A model generated the notes under the pieces. It was not told where the DNA came from and made no database searches. It was given only the letters and a program-made list of their open reading frames with translations. The position numbers and the translations under genes were made by a program. From the NCBI RefSeq assembly GCF_017357245.1, contig NZ_CP071612.1, positions 2,483,001-2,547,000 of the forward strand: a stretch of 64,000 nt of DNA, read 5' to 3'. The DNA comes from Rhizobium bangladeshense (GTDB lineage: Bacteria > Pseudomonadota > Alphaproteobacteria > Rhizobiales > Rhizobiaceae). This document shows, piece after piece, positions 8,788 to 16,882 of the stretch. How positions within the stretch are numbered: position 1 is the stretch's first letter; each line of letters begins with the position of its first letter.

Positions 8788-8993
8788 TGCACGGTGCCCA
8801 AGTGCGTCGCAGTTTTCGGATGACGACGCGCATCAGCTTGGCAGCACTCGCTTCTACATGCTGCCAAACCATTGAAAATAAAAAGAATACTTCTCCCGCA
8901 GCGTATCTGTTAAGCTTGCGTTAACCACTCGCGTGCTTCCATTTCACGTGGCGCTAATAAAGCGCGAGTGCGAACGAGAAGAAGCTGAATACG

Positions 8994-9260
8994 ATGCACA
9001 AAGATATGGAAAAGCAACTGCAGGGTTATGGTCTGACAACCGCGCAGATCCTCTATCACCTGCCGGATCACCCGACGATCCTGCAGACCTACGTTTGGCA
9101 GGATTATGACCTCGCCCCCGATTTTCCCGAAATGCGCGGATTTCTGAAATTCTGGCAGGAAAAGCTCGACGGACCGTTGCATTCGGTGCGCTACGTCCAC
9201 CGCAAGCTGATCTCGGCAACCGAGTGGCGGGCGCTGAAAGGCGAGTTCATCCTGCACTGA
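8994..9260 (+). CDS. usg: Usg family protein
   Basis: An 88-residue soluble protein of the alphaproteobacterial Usg family (sometimes called aspartate-semialdehyde-dehydrogenase or tryptophan-synthase-associated small protein). The recognisable core is YGLTTAQILYHLPDHP followed by LQTYVWQDYDLAPDFP and a KFWQEKLDGPLHSVRY segment. The function is not established. It is encoded alone and convergent with the DUF2270 gene (only 0-1 bp between stops). Family length is matched exactly. Confidence 0.85.
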   Translation: MHKDMEKQLQGYGLTTAQILYHLPDHPTILQTYVWQDYDLAPDFPEMRGFLKFWQEKLDGPLHSVRYVHRKLISATEWRALKGEFILH

Positions 9261-9983
9261 TCAGACATGCGCTTCTCCATGGCCGAATTCGCCCTCGTCG
9301 CGATCCGGACGCAGCGCAAAACAGAGGATGCCGATGTAGAAGGCGACGACTGCCGCGATGACTGCGACGCCGGGAACGGGTCCGAGCACGGCATTGTCGA
9401 TGACATAGGTCCATGACTGCGCCTGCAGTGCCGGCGCGCCCTCTGTTTGCAGTTTCGGCGTCGAAATCTTCAGGCACCATGCAAGCAGCAGGATGAAATA
9501 CATCCAACCGTAATTGCGTTTGAGACGGCGGTGCATTGCCTCTCCATAGCTCAACAAGAAGCGCGGACGACGCAGGCTGCCGGCGATCACAGCAGCCCAT
9601 TCGCTGCCGCCATTGGGGTTGGGCGCCAGAATCTGCGCGAAATAGCAGCGCTCGATCTGACGGATACGGGCCCGGTAAATGTCGAAAAAGCGGTAGCGAC
9701 GCGCCTCGATCATCAGCAGCAGTGTGATCAGCATAACCCCGAACAGCAGCACCCCGTGGTGCGAGGTCGGCGTCGATAGCGACACCGAGAGCAGCGCAGC
9801 CACCACCGTGATTGCCCAATTGGACGTCCGATCTATGCGATCGCGCCAGCTGGTCATGCGCCCGAGTTCGCCGCGGTAATAATGGATGAGCGTGTTGGTG
9901 ATCTCGCCCGGCGTCGTGGGAAGCAGGGGGCGCTCGCCCTCTCCTTCCCTTGCCGGTAGCAGCCTGTCTTGCTCCGCTTTCAT
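9261..9983 (-). CDS. DUF2270 integral membrane protein
   Basis: A 240-residue protein. The start at 9983 is chosen because GGAGGAAATGCC lies ideally before it; a longer form from 10016 lacks such a site. The N-terminal 25 residues are polar. They are followed by TPGEITNTLIHYYRGELGRMTSWRDRID, typical of the DUF2270 family, then two close membrane helices (about 55-72 and 76-95). A cytoplasmic middle has ARRYRFFDIYRARIRQIE. Two further helices lie near 165-185 and 210-230. Function unknown. It is divergent from the TPR-methyltransferase gene. Confidence 0.85.
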   Translation of the reverse strand: MKAEQDRLLPAREGEGERPLLPTTPGEITNTLIHYYRGELGRMTSWRDRIDRTSNWAITVVAALLSVSLSTPTSHHGVLLFGVMLITLLLMIEARRYRFFDIYRARIRQIERCYFAQILAPNPNGGSEWAAVIAGSLRRPRFLLSYGEAMHRRLKRNYGWMYFILLLAWCLKISTPKLQTEGAPALQAQSWTYVIDNAVLGPVPGVAVIAAVVAFYIGILCFALRPDRDEGEFGHGEAHV

Positions 9984-10096
9984 GGCATTTCCTCCAGTCG
10001 GTTTCTTTTCGGCCATTCTGCGCCGGTAGCCGCGCCATTGCAAAACACTGAAAGCCGCCTTACAGCCATGCCTGCAACAAAAGGACACGGACCGCT

Positions 10097-10915
10097 ATGG
10101 CAAAGAAGATCGACGAAGAAGCCCTTGCCGAGGCCTATAACCGCGCATTGGCGCTGGAGAAATCAGGCGATGTCGATGCGGCCGTGGCGGCCTACGAGGA
10201 AGTCTTGGCGATCGATCCCGACGACCACGGCGGAGCCGCCGTTCGCATCGCTGCGATGGGCCGCGGCGAAATGCCGGCCAAGGCGCCGGATGCCTATGTC
10301 GAGACCTTGTTCGACCAGCATGCCGAAGTCTTTGAGGACGTGCTCGTCGAGCAGCTCGGCTATCACGTGCCGATGCTGGTGCGCCAGCGCCTGCAGCAAT
10401 TGCAGCTCGGACCTTTCAAGCGGCTGCTCGACCTCGGCTGCGGCACCGGCCTCACCGGCGGCGCTCTGCGCGACCTCTGCGATGATATGACCGGCATCGA
10501 CATATCGGAGAAGATGGTTGAGCTTGCCCACGAGAAGGATCTTTACGATACGCTTTTCGTCGCTGAGGTCGAGGACTTCCTCGAGGATAATGACGAGGAC
10601 GCCTTCGACATCATCACCGCCACAGACGTGCTGCCCTATCTCGGTGCGCTCGAACCGCTTTTCTTCGGCGCCGCCGAAAACCTGATGCCAGGCGGCCTGT
10701 TCATCTTCTCCTCCGAAACCCTGCCCGAGGCGACACTTGCCGGCCGCGCCTACATGGTTGGCCCGCACCAGCGCTTCGCTCATGCCGGTGCCTATGTAAG
10801 GGAGCGCCTCACCGCCACCGGTTTCGAACTGGTCGAGTTATCGGATATCAACGTTCGCATGGAAGACGGCCAGCCGACACCAGGCCATCTGGTGATCGCG
10901 CGGTATATCGGCTGA
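10097..10915 (+). CDS. TPR-containing SAM-dependent methyltransferase
   Basis: A 272-residue protein. Residues 8-45 form a TPR-like helical pair (YNRALALEKSGDVDAAVAAY...LAIDPDD). Residues about 70-270 form a class I methyltransferase: SAM-binding motif LLDLGCGTGLTG, acidic residue in TGIDISEKMVELA, and motif IV DIITATDVLPYLG. This architecture is common in rhizobia, and the substrate (protein or small molecule) is unknown. The start ATG at 10097 follows AAAGGACACGGACCGCT, a moderate ribosome site. Confidence 0.85.
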   Translation: MAKKIDEEALAEAYNRALALEKSGDVDAAVAAYEEVLAIDPDDHGGAAVRIAAMGRGEMPAKAPDAYVETLFDQHAEVFEDVLVEQLGYHVPMLVRQRLQQLQLGPFKRLLDLGCGTGLTGGALRDLCDDMTGIDISEKMVELAHEKDLYDTLFVAEVEDFLEDNDEDAFDIITATDVLPYLGALEPLFFGAAENLMPGGLFIFSSETLPEATLAGRAYMVGPHQRFAHAGAYVRERLTATGFELVELSDINVRMEDGQPTPGHLVIARYIG

Positions 10916-11016
10916 GAGAATAGTTGCATGATTAGCGAAGTATCTGTTGCGCAGCGCTTTCAGACCTGATACTTAGTCGTTCGGTAAAGTTTATACCGAA
11001 CAGGAAAGGTCGCTGC

Positions 11017-11703
11017 ATGTCGCTCGTGCTCTATGGGCATCCGCTCGCCTCCTTCTGCCAAAAGGTGCTGATCGCGCTTTATGAAAACGCGACGCCCTTT
11101 GAAAATCGTCTCGTCGACCTTTCCGATGAGGTTTCGCGCGCCAATCTCTTCCGCTTCTGGCCGATCGGCAAGATGCCGTTGCTCAGGGACGAAGCGCGCG
11201 ACAGCACCATCCCCGAAACGACGATAATCATCGAATATCTCGACCATTATTACTCCGGTCCCACGCGCCTGCTGCCGCTCGAAATCGACCGTGCGCTGCA
11301 GGTCCGCCTCTGGGACCGTTTCTTCGACCAATATGTCCAGGCGCCAATGCAGACGATCGTCAGCCATCGCCGCCGTCCCGAGGGAACCGCAGACGAGATA
11401 GAGGTGGCCGCCTGCAGGGCGACGCTTACAACTGCCTATGCGATGATCGAAAAGCAGCTAGGCGAAAGCTCATGGGTAACAGGCGAGGCCTTCACCATGG
11501 CTGATTGCGCCGCGGCTCCCGCGCTCTTCTATGCCGAGACGCTGGTCCCGTTTTGTGAGGAGCAGCCGAAGCTTCGCGCCTATTACAACAGGCTGCTGGC
11601 GCGCTCGTCCTTCGCAAGGGCGCTGGAAGAGGCCCGCCCCTATTTCAGGTTCTATCCCTATCATGAAAAGCTGCCGGCTCGCTTCCGGGATGCGGCAGAA
11701 TGA
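11017..11703 (+). CDS. Glutathione S-transferase family protein
   Basis: A 228-residue cytosolic GST. The N-terminal thioredoxin-like domain (about 1-82) begins LVLYGHPLASFCQKVLIALYEN, with the glutathione-site motif IPETTIIIEYLD. The C-terminal all-helical domain contains the N-capping motif FTMADCAAAPAL. It probably conjugates or reduces small electrophiles. Its stop overlaps the start of an ArsR regulator (ATGA at 11700), which overlaps an SRPBCC gene, forming a tight three-gene operon likely controlled by that regulator. Confidence 0.88.
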   Translation: MSLVLYGHPLASFCQKVLIALYENATPFENRLVDLSDEVSRANLFRFWPIGKMPLLRDEARDSTIPETTIIIEYLDHYYSGPTRLLPLEIDRALQVRLWDRFFDQYVQAPMQTIVSHRRRPEGTADEIEVAACRATLTTAYAMIEKQLGESSWVTGEAFTMADCAAAPALFYAETLVPFCEEQPKLRAYYNRLLARSSFARALEEARPYFRFYPYHEKLPARFRDAAE

Positions 11704-12041
11704 TCGAAAGCCAGGCCGATCTCGACCGCATGTTCCACGCGCTTTCCGATCGCAGCCGCCGCGGCATGATCGATCGCCTCGGCCGCGGCCCGGCGTCCGT
11801 CACCGAACTCGCCGCGCCGCTCGCCGTCGCCTTGCCCACCGTGATGAAACATCTCCAGGTGCTGGAGGAGAGCGGGCTCGTGCTTTCCGAAAAATCCGGC
11901 CGGGTGCGGACCTACCGCCTGCAGCAGGACGCCCTCGCCGCAATTGACCGTTGGGTGGAACAGCGAAAGACCCGCTGGACCGGGGCCTTTGATAGGCTGG
12001 ACCGACTTCTCGCCGATGAAACGGAGACCCTTCCAGAATGA
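11700..12041 (+). CDS. ArsR-family winged-helix regulator
   Basis: A 113-residue repressor-type protein. Its winged helix spans about 10-90: MFHALSDRSRRGMIDRLGRGPASVTELAAPL then PTVMKHLQVLEESGLV (recognition helix) and a wing (SEKSGRVRTYRL). No Cys pair for metal sensing is visible, so an organic ligand or protein partner is more likely. It overlaps the GST gene before it and the SRPBCC gene after it by 4 bp each. Homologue of the ArsR at 14177-14512, which leads a mirrored module. Confidence 0.88.
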   Translation: MIESQADLDRMFHALSDRSRRGMIDRLGRGPASVTELAAPLAVALPTVMKHLQVLEESGLVLSEKSGRVRTYRLQQDALAAIDRWVEQRKTRWTGAFDRLDRLLADETETLPE

Positions 12042-12514
12042 CGACACGTTCTGCCGAACATACCTCCTTCGTGATCGAACGCCGCTTGAAGGCGCCTGTC
12101 GCCCGGGTCTTCCGCGCGTGGTCGACGCCGGACTCCAAACGCCAATGGTTCGCCTGCCACGGCGATTGGGTGCCGCTGGAATACGCGCTCGATTTCCGCC
12201 CCGGCGGCGCTGAGAAGAACTATGTGGCCGACACGGACGGACTTTTGCACGCCTACGACGCCCACTACATTGATATCGTGCCAGATAACCGCATCATCTA
12301 TGCCTACGATATGAAGCTCGGCGAATCCCGAATTTCCGCCTCGCTCGCCACCGTCGCCTTCGAAGCCGAGGCCGGCGGCACGAGGATGGTGTTCACCGAG
12401 CAGGTGGTCTTCCTAGACGGCTACGCCGACAACGGAGCCCGTCTTCAGGGCACCGAGATCGGCCTCGATAATCTTACGCTCTTCCTCGAGCGCGAGACGA
12501 GCCCGATCCATTAA
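12038..12514 (+). CDS. SRPBCC (AHSA1/START-like) domain protein
   Basis: A 158-residue protein filled by one helix-grip fold of the AHSA1 type: FVIERRLKAPVARVFRAWSTPDSKRQWF at the N-terminus, a beta-rich middle and a C-terminal helix with the GTEIGLDNL segment. Such proteins bind hydrophobic ligands or act as Hsp90-cochaperone-like partners. In bacteria they very often pair with an ArsR regulator, as here (4-bp overlap). Ligand unknown. Confidence 0.85.
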   Translation: MTTRSAEHTSFVIERRLKAPVARVFRAWSTPDSKRQWFACHGDWVPLEYALDFRPGGAEKNYVADTDGLLHAYDAHYIDIVPDNRIIYAYDMKLGESRISASLATVAFEAEAGGTRMVFTEQVVFLDGYADNGARLQGTEIGLDNLTLFLERETSPIH

Positions 12515-12532
12515 GCCCGGCCGGATGAAGTA

Positions 12533-12967
12533 TCACGCCCTGCTCGATTTCTTCCGCGAGCCCGCCGCCTGCGCAGACGTATTCAGCTTTGCGGCGGCTC
12601 GAATAAGCGCCTTCAATGCCTCCTCGTTGATTTCATCACCTTCATGAAAGTCGATGGCGCGCCGGGTGCTGCCTTCGAGACTGGAGTTGAAAAGGCCTTT
12701 CGGATCCTCAAGCGAGGCCCCCTTGGCGAAAGTAAGCTTCACCACGCTCTTATAGGTCTCACCGGTGCAGATGATGCCGGCGCGTTCCCACACCGGAACG
12801 CCTCGCCACTTCCATTCCTCGACCACCTCAGGCTCAGCCTCCTTGATGAGCGTTCGGACCCGCGCGAGCATTTCGCCGCGCCAATCGTTGAGCTCCTCGA
12901 TCCTCGCATCGATCAATTGAGAGGGAGAGGCTTGCCCGCTTCCGTCCCCGACATCGGTCTTCTTCAT
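12533..12967 (-). CDS. DUF1801 domain protein (PF08818-like)
   Basis: A 144-residue protein with the core LIDARIEELNDWRGEMLARVRTLI, then VVEEWKWRGVPVWERAGIICTGE and VKLTFAKGASLEDPKGLFN, typical of DUF1801 (YdhG-like) proteins that resemble iron-chaperone frataxin folds. Function unsettled. The C-terminus is basic (SRKKSSRA). It is the last gene of the leftward ArsR-SRPBCC-membrane-DUF1801-DUF1801 set and convergent with the other SRPBCC gene. Confidence 0.82.
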   Translation of the reverse strand: MKKTDVGDGSGQASPSQLIDARIEELNDWRGEMLARVRTLIKEAEPEVVEEWKWRGVPVWERAGIICTGETYKSVVKLTFAKGASLEDPKGLFNSSLEGSTRRAIDFHEGDEINEEALKALIRAAAKLNTSAQAAGSRKKSSRA

Positions 12968-13017
12968 CGTTATGCCTTCCTCATATTTGTCGTTCTCCGA
13001 CGCCGCGCATCAAAACC

Positions 13018-13488
13018 TCACATCCGTTCGCCGGGCAATCGGCTCGCCTGCTCTACCCAGGAGGCGATCTGCTCTTCGTCGAACGCGTCGCCTTCACGGA
13101 TGTCGAGGTAGCGCACCTCTCTCTGCTTGGACTCGCCTGGCGGCAGAGGATGCAGCGACGCGCCGTTGAAAAAAGCCACTTTGACATATTTTGCGAAGCA
13201 ATGGACGCCGAGGAACCAACCCTGCCCTTCCATTCCATAAAAGGGCGAGTTCCATTTAACCGCTTTGGAAACGCCGGGAACGGTTCTGGTGATCAGCGCA
13301 TCAAGGCGACGCCCGATCTCACTTTTCCAGCCTGGCATTGCGGCGATGTAGGCTTGCACGGGCGCATCGCCGTACCCCTTAGGAATTTGGGGGTTACCGC
13401 CCGACAGAAGCTTCGGTACCGCGACTGCCGGTTTGGCGGCAGCCTTTTTCGTGACCTTCTCCGCGCCCTTCGTCGTTCTGCCCGTCAT
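13018..13488 (-). CDS. DUF1801 domain protein with basic N-terminal tail
   Basis: A 156-residue protein; the start at 13488 has GGAGGAAACGCT before it, while the frame stays open further upstream without such a site. Residues 1-30 are Lys/Ala-rich (TTKGAEKVTKKAAAKPA), possibly a DNA- or RNA-contacting tail. Residues 45-150 are DUF1801: VQAYIAAMPGWKSEIGRRLDALI, VSKAVKWNSPFYG and VKVAFFNGASLHPLPP. It is a paralogue in type of the next gene. The start lies 12 nt after the stop of the small membrane ORF upstream. Confidence 0.83.
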   Translation of the reverse strand: MTGRTTKGAEKVTKKAAAKPAVAVPKLLSGGNPQIPKGYGDAPVQAYIAAMPGWKSEIGRRLDALITRTVPGVSKAVKWNSPFYGMEGQGWFLGVHCFAKYVKVAFFNGASLHPLPPGESKQREVRYLDIREGDAFDEEQIASWVEQASRLPGERM

Positions 13489-13499
13489 AGCGTTTCCTC

Positions 13500-13721
13500 C
13501 TATCCGCCGATGCGTCCCACGTCGCGCTGTTTCGCGCCATAAGGCAGCACAAAAAAGGTGAGACCAGTAACGAGAAGCAGGCCGATCGGCAGCAGCGCCA
13601 AGGGCCCAATCCAGAGCGCCGACTGCTCCTGCATCATGGGGATGATATTGGCTATGACAGCGAGCGTAAAGGCAATGGACAGCCAACGGTGGACCTGCGG
13701 ACACGGTTGTTCCCGTTCAAC
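13500..13721 (-). CDS. Small two-helix membrane protein, no canonical start codon
   Basis: An open frame runs from a TGA at 13734-13736 to a TAG at 13500. It encodes about 73 residues with two hydrophobic helices, WLSIAFTLAVIANII and LWIGPLALLPIGLLLVTGL, plus a short basic tail ending GRIGG. A strong GAGGAGGAGG ribosome site lies just upstream, yet the codon at the right distance is GTT (13719-13721), not ATG, GTG or TTG. The first in-frame ATG lies inside the protein between the helices. It fits neatly in the ArsR-SRPBCC-DUF1801 operon. Either the start codon was mutated, a rare start is used, or the gene is dead. Function unknown. Confidence 0.5.
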   Translation of the reverse strand, partial: VEREQPCPQVHRWLSIAFTLAVIANIIPMMQEQSALWIGPLALLPIGLLLVTGLTFFVLPYGAKQRDVGRIGG

Positions 13722-13769
13722 GAAGCCTCCTCCTCAAAAATCAGCCCGACGCACCGCCGGCTCGGCGGC

Positions 13770-14180
13770 TCAGTCAAGCTGCTCCAGCACCTGTTCCATC
13801 TTGTCGAAGAATTGGGGCCACCCGCTCCTGGCACCGCCATAAGCCTGCCGCTGATCCGTCCGGAAGCCCGACTGCTCCATGCGCAGATGCGTACCTGTGC
13901 CCGTCGGCATGAGCGTCCAGGTCACGAGGGTTTCCAGGCCATAGGCGCCCCAGCTGTAAGCGAGGGTCTTGTATGGCTCGACTTCCATGACTCGGCAGTC
14001 GACCGCGCCCCAATCGGCATTGAAATTGAAACGATGGTCGACGACCGGCTTGAAGTCGCTCTTCATCAACCACTCCTGGATCAGGTGCGGCTGAGTCAGC
14101 GCCCGCCAGATCTTTTCCGCGGGGAAAGACATCTCCCGCTCGATAACGACGGAACGTGTTTCGGTCGATATGTCAGTCAT
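13770..14180 (-). CDS. SRPBCC (AHSA1/START-like) domain protein
   Basis: A 136-residue single helix-grip domain: VIEREMSFPAEKIWRALTQPHLIQEWL at the N-terminus, WGAVDCRVMEVEPYKTLAYSW in the middle strands and GGARSGWPQFFDKMEQVL in the C-terminal helix. It overlaps the ArsR gene upstream by 4 bp. The pair mirrors the ArsR-SRPBCC pair at 11700-12514, on the opposite strand. Probable ligand-binding partner in a stress or resistance response; ligand unknown. Confidence 0.85.
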   Translation of the reverse strand: MTDISTETRSVVIEREMSFPAEKIWRALTQPHLIQEWLMKSDFKPVVDHRFNFNADWGAVDCRVMEVEPYKTLAYSWGAYGLETLVTWTLMPTGTGTHLRMEQSGFRTDQRQAYGGARSGWPQFFDKMEQVLEQLD

Positions 14181-14512
14181 TGATCCATCCTCTTCAGCAA
14201 ATCTTCGAGCGCATTGAAGCGGCTTTGCCAGAAGCCGGCCATCTCGCTCGTCCAGTCGACGAGGGGCGCGAGCGCGCCGAGCTGCGCGCTATAATGGGTC
14301 TGCCGCCCCTCATGGCGATCGCGCACCAGGCCGGCTTGCTTCAGCAGCCCCAGATGTTTCGAAACGACCGGCTGTGAGACGCCGGCCTGCGCCGTCAAGG
14401 CCCCGACCGTCTTCTCCCCTTCCCGGCACAGCCGCTCGAAAAGCGCGCGCCGGGTGGGATCCGCAAGCGTCCTGAAGAGCACGTCCTGAATGTCCGACAT
14501 TTGGAGATCCAT
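14177..14512 (-). CDS. ArsR-family winged-helix regulator
   Basis: A 111-residue regulator (or 107 if the ATG at 14500, better spaced from a GGA, is used). Winged helix: DVLFRTLADPTRRALFERLCREGEKTVGALTAQ, then VSQPVVSKHLGLLKQAGLV as the recognition helix and RHEGRQTHYSA as the wing. There is a single Cys and no clear metal site. It heads the leftward operon ArsR-SRPBCC-small membrane protein-DUF1801-DUF1801 and likely autoregulates it. Confidence 0.88.
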   Translation of the reverse strand: MDLQMSDIQDVLFRTLADPTRRALFERLCREGEKTVGALTAQAGVSQPVVSKHLGLLKQAGLVRDRHEGRQTHYSAQLGALAPLVDWTSEMAGFWQSRFNALEDLLKRMDQ

Positions 14513-14711
14513 ACCTGTTCAGCTATGAATCAATCTATAGCCATGGAGGCATACGTCTGTCAAGCCACGGACAGGAGGCCCTGCAAACCACGAAAAGGAA
14601 ACTCTATCGCCAACCTGCCAGCGGAGGCAACAAGCGAAAAAATATGAATACATCAGGTATAGCTAATCGGCTATGCGTAAATACGAACCGGCAGCCTTGA
14701 CGGCAACCAAC

Positions 14712-14748
14712 AGGAAAAGAATGCCGGAGGCCGCAGTCGGCTTCCGGC
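14712..14748 (-). terminator. Probable Rho-independent terminator after ssuD
   Basis: On the minus strand GCCGGAAGCC and GGCCTCCGGC pair around a 6-nt loop with one mismatch, followed by ATTCTTTTCC. It lies 28 bp past the ssuD stop. Confidence 0.6.
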
Positions 14749-14775
14749 GATACAAGCCTGTATCTTTGTTAGGGT

Positions 14776-15951
14776 TCAGGAGCCCGAGATGACCTTCAGG
14801 TTGCCGCCATGGCTGCCGCCGGCGAAGATCTGCTTGCGGCCGAACTCATTGTTGAAGGCAAGGCGCTGCTGCTCGCGGGTGATGCCGAGTTCCGGGAAGA
14901 GCAATTCGGCCACACGATAGGCCTCTTCGAGATGCGGGTAGCCGGAGCCGATCACTGTATCGATGCCAAGTTCCTGATATTCGCGAAGGCGGGCGGCCAC
15001 CGTCTTCGGAGAGCCGACAAGCGCGGTGCCTGCGCCGGCGCGCACCAGGCCAATACCGGCCCAGAGGTTCGGCGAGACCTCAAGCTTGTCGCGGCGACCG
15101 CCGTGAAGAGCGGCCATGCGCTTCTGCCCGACCGAGTCGGATTCGTGGACGAAGCGTTCCTGCGCCTCGCGGATCGTATCGTCGTCGAGATGGCGGATCA
15201 GCCGCTCGGCCGCCTCCCAGGCTTCCTCATCGGTTTCCCGGACGATGAAATGCAGGCGGATGCCGAAGGTCACCTCGCGGCCGCGCTCGGCAGCCGCCTT
15301 GCGGACCTTAGCGACTTTCTCGGCCACCTGCGCCGGAGGCTCGCCCCAGGTCAGGTACTTGTCAACGCGGCCGACCGAGAAGTCGATGCCAGCATCCGAC
15401 GAACCGCCGAAATAAAGCGGCGGGCGCGGGTTCTGCACCGATGGAAAGCCGAGGCGCGCATTGGTCGCCTTGATGTATTTGCCGTCGAAGCTCGCCGTCC
15501 CCTTGTCCAGCAGCTCTTCAAACACGGTGAAAAACTCCTCGGCATGGGCATAGCGCTCGTCATGCTCGAGATGGATGCCGTCACCGGCAAGCTCCGCCGG
15601 GCTGCCGCCTACAACGATGTTGAGTAGCAGGCGGCCGTTGGAAATGCGGTCGAGCGTAGTCGCAAGACGCGCGTAATAGGCAGGCGATGCCGTGCCTGGG
15701 CGGATCGCCACCAGGAACTGCAGCTTCTCGGTCTTTGCCGCAAGTGCGGCTGCCGTCACGAAGGATTCCTCGCACGCCACCCCGGTCGGCAACAGCACGC
15801 CGGAATAACCGAGCCGGTCTACTGCCTGCGCGATCTGGGTGAGATAGCCGATTTCCGGCGCCCGGTTCAGGTCGGAGGAGCCGAGATAAGTGCCGTCGCC
15901 CGATGTGGGGATGAACCAGAGAAAATTGATGGGATCGAAGGTGGCGGTCAT
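14776..15951 (-). CDS. ssuD: FMNH2-dependent alkanesulfonate monooxygenase SsuD
   Basis: A 391-residue luciferase-like monooxygenase. The start at 15951 ([20 protein letters not shown]) follows AAAGGACTG; a longer open frame to 16191 is not homologous-looking. Family motifs: [42 protein letters not shown] and the C-terminal [20 protein letters not shown]. It releases sulfite from alkanesulfonates using FMNH2 from a partner reductase, as a sulfur-scavenging enzyme. No SsuE reductase or SsuABC transporter adjoins, unlike the usual operon, so partners lie elsewhere. It is expected to be expressed under sulfate limitation. Confidence 0.93.
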   Translation of the reverse strand: MTATFDPINFLWFIPTSGDGTYLGSSDLNRAPEIGYLTQIAQAVDRLGYSGVLLPTGVACEESFVTAAALAAKTEKLQFLVAIRPGTASPAYYARLATTLDRISNGRLLLNIVVGGSPAELAGDGIHLEHDERYAHAEEFFTVFEELLDKGTASFDGKYIKATNARLGFPSVQNPRPPLYFGGSSDAGIDFSVGRVDKYLTWGEPPAQVAEKVAKVRKAAAERGREVTFGIRLHFIVRETDEEAWEAAERLIRHLDDDTIREAQERFVHESDSVGQKRMAALHGGRRDKLEVSPNLWAGIGLVRAGAGTALVGSPKTVAARLREYQELGIDTVIGSGYPHLEEAYRVAELLFPELGITREQQRLAFNNEFGRKQIFAGGSHGGNLKVISGS

Positions 15952-16348
15952 GAAAACAGTCCTTTGCTGCGAAATTCGAAGATCAGCTCGCGCCGCAAGC
16001 GTCTTGGCGAGCAGGCATATGCCTGACATGGCAGCACACCGCCGCCGCGCGAATGCCTGGAAGAGGCGCGGTGGCAGCGAGAAGAAGGTCGGGCGTCTGT
16101 CTGCGCGCGAGCATTTGTGCGTCCTGTCGGTCGACGGCGGTTGACCACGCTCCGTTCCAGAGCTGGCCTCCGTTCGCAGAAATACTGACATAGACTAGAG
16201 ATTATATCGATAATATGAGTTTGCCATTGTTGTACCCTTCGCGGAATATTTTTTCGCGCTTGATGTGGTGAGGGCTATCCCCATGCCGCCTTCCGCAAAC
16301 TCGCCCGGAATCACGAACAGACGGAGTTCCACGCGCCCTCTCGTCTCG
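15952..16348. other. Gene-poor stretch upstream of ssuD, with a 10-codon ORF
   Basis: No conventional gene is seen. At 16195-16227 (minus strand) lies a 10-codon ORF, MANSYYRYNL, with AAGGG placed well upstream of its ATG; the ssuD start follows 243 bp later. Its last codons include a TATAAT match on the minus strand (16200-16207 area), so the site could instead be the ssuD promoter -10. Between it and ssuD I see no strong terminator. Confidence 0.35.
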
Positions 16349-16719
16349 CTACCGCTCCCGGCGTTCGGCGGCCAACCGCTCGCGAATGAAGACGGGACCG
16401 CCAGCAAGACGTTTGGCGAGCAGGCTCGCCGGATCAACCATGCGCCAATATGGCGTCACCACCGAAACCGGCTCGCCCTTCTCCATCGCGCCGAAGGACA
16501 GTTCGGCGATCGCACGCAGATGCCGCTGCACCGTCACCGGACAGCAGGCATCCGCTCCGTAATGCGCAGCAAGACGGCGGCGCAGGACGCCGGCCTCGGT
16601 GAGAACACCCTCAGGCGCCAGTCGAATCTGCCCCTCGACCATCTGCCGCGACGGAATGAGCATTGCCTGCGTGCGCTGCGGCCCTTGCGGCGCGGCTCGA
16701 TCACCGGAATTTCGTTCAT
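16349..16719 (-). pseudogene. MGMT/Atl1-like (alkylguanine-DNA-binding domain) protein, frameshifted near its start
   Basis: The main frame (ATG 16663 to 16349, 104 codons) shows CPVTVQRHLRAIAE, then VTPYWRMVDPASLLAKRLAGGPVFI. This pattern is familiar from a rhizobial family related to the DNA-binding domain of O6-alkylguanine alkyltransferases (Atl1-like). The natural start appears to be ATG 16719 behind AGGGGTGAC, giving MNEIPVIEPRRKG, but that frame runs out of phase. Adding one base in the G-run at 16680-16686 would join it to GPQRTQAMLIPSRQ and the rest. So it is a one-base deletion, sequencing error or internally started gene. No alkyl-acceptor Cys motif (PCHR) is seen. An AlkD-like gene lies 1 kb away. 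Confidence 0.55.
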
Positions 16720-16882
16720 GTCACCCCTGGCAAACATTATCTTTCGTTCCCATCTAGGGCTCGGCAAAATGGCGACCAGCCTCATATGCGCCAACCGGAA
16801 GGAAGTCCGTCTTCACGGCTTTTCTGCTTGCGCCGTTTCGGTTAATCCTCAGGGCCTCTCACTCAGGATAAGGATAGGACAT

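Noticed and set aside
15952..16265. SAM-II or other sulfur riboswitch before ssuD
   Set aside because: No H-type pseudoknot pattern typical of SAM-II could be found by eye; only a short ORF and AT-rich promoter-like sequence.
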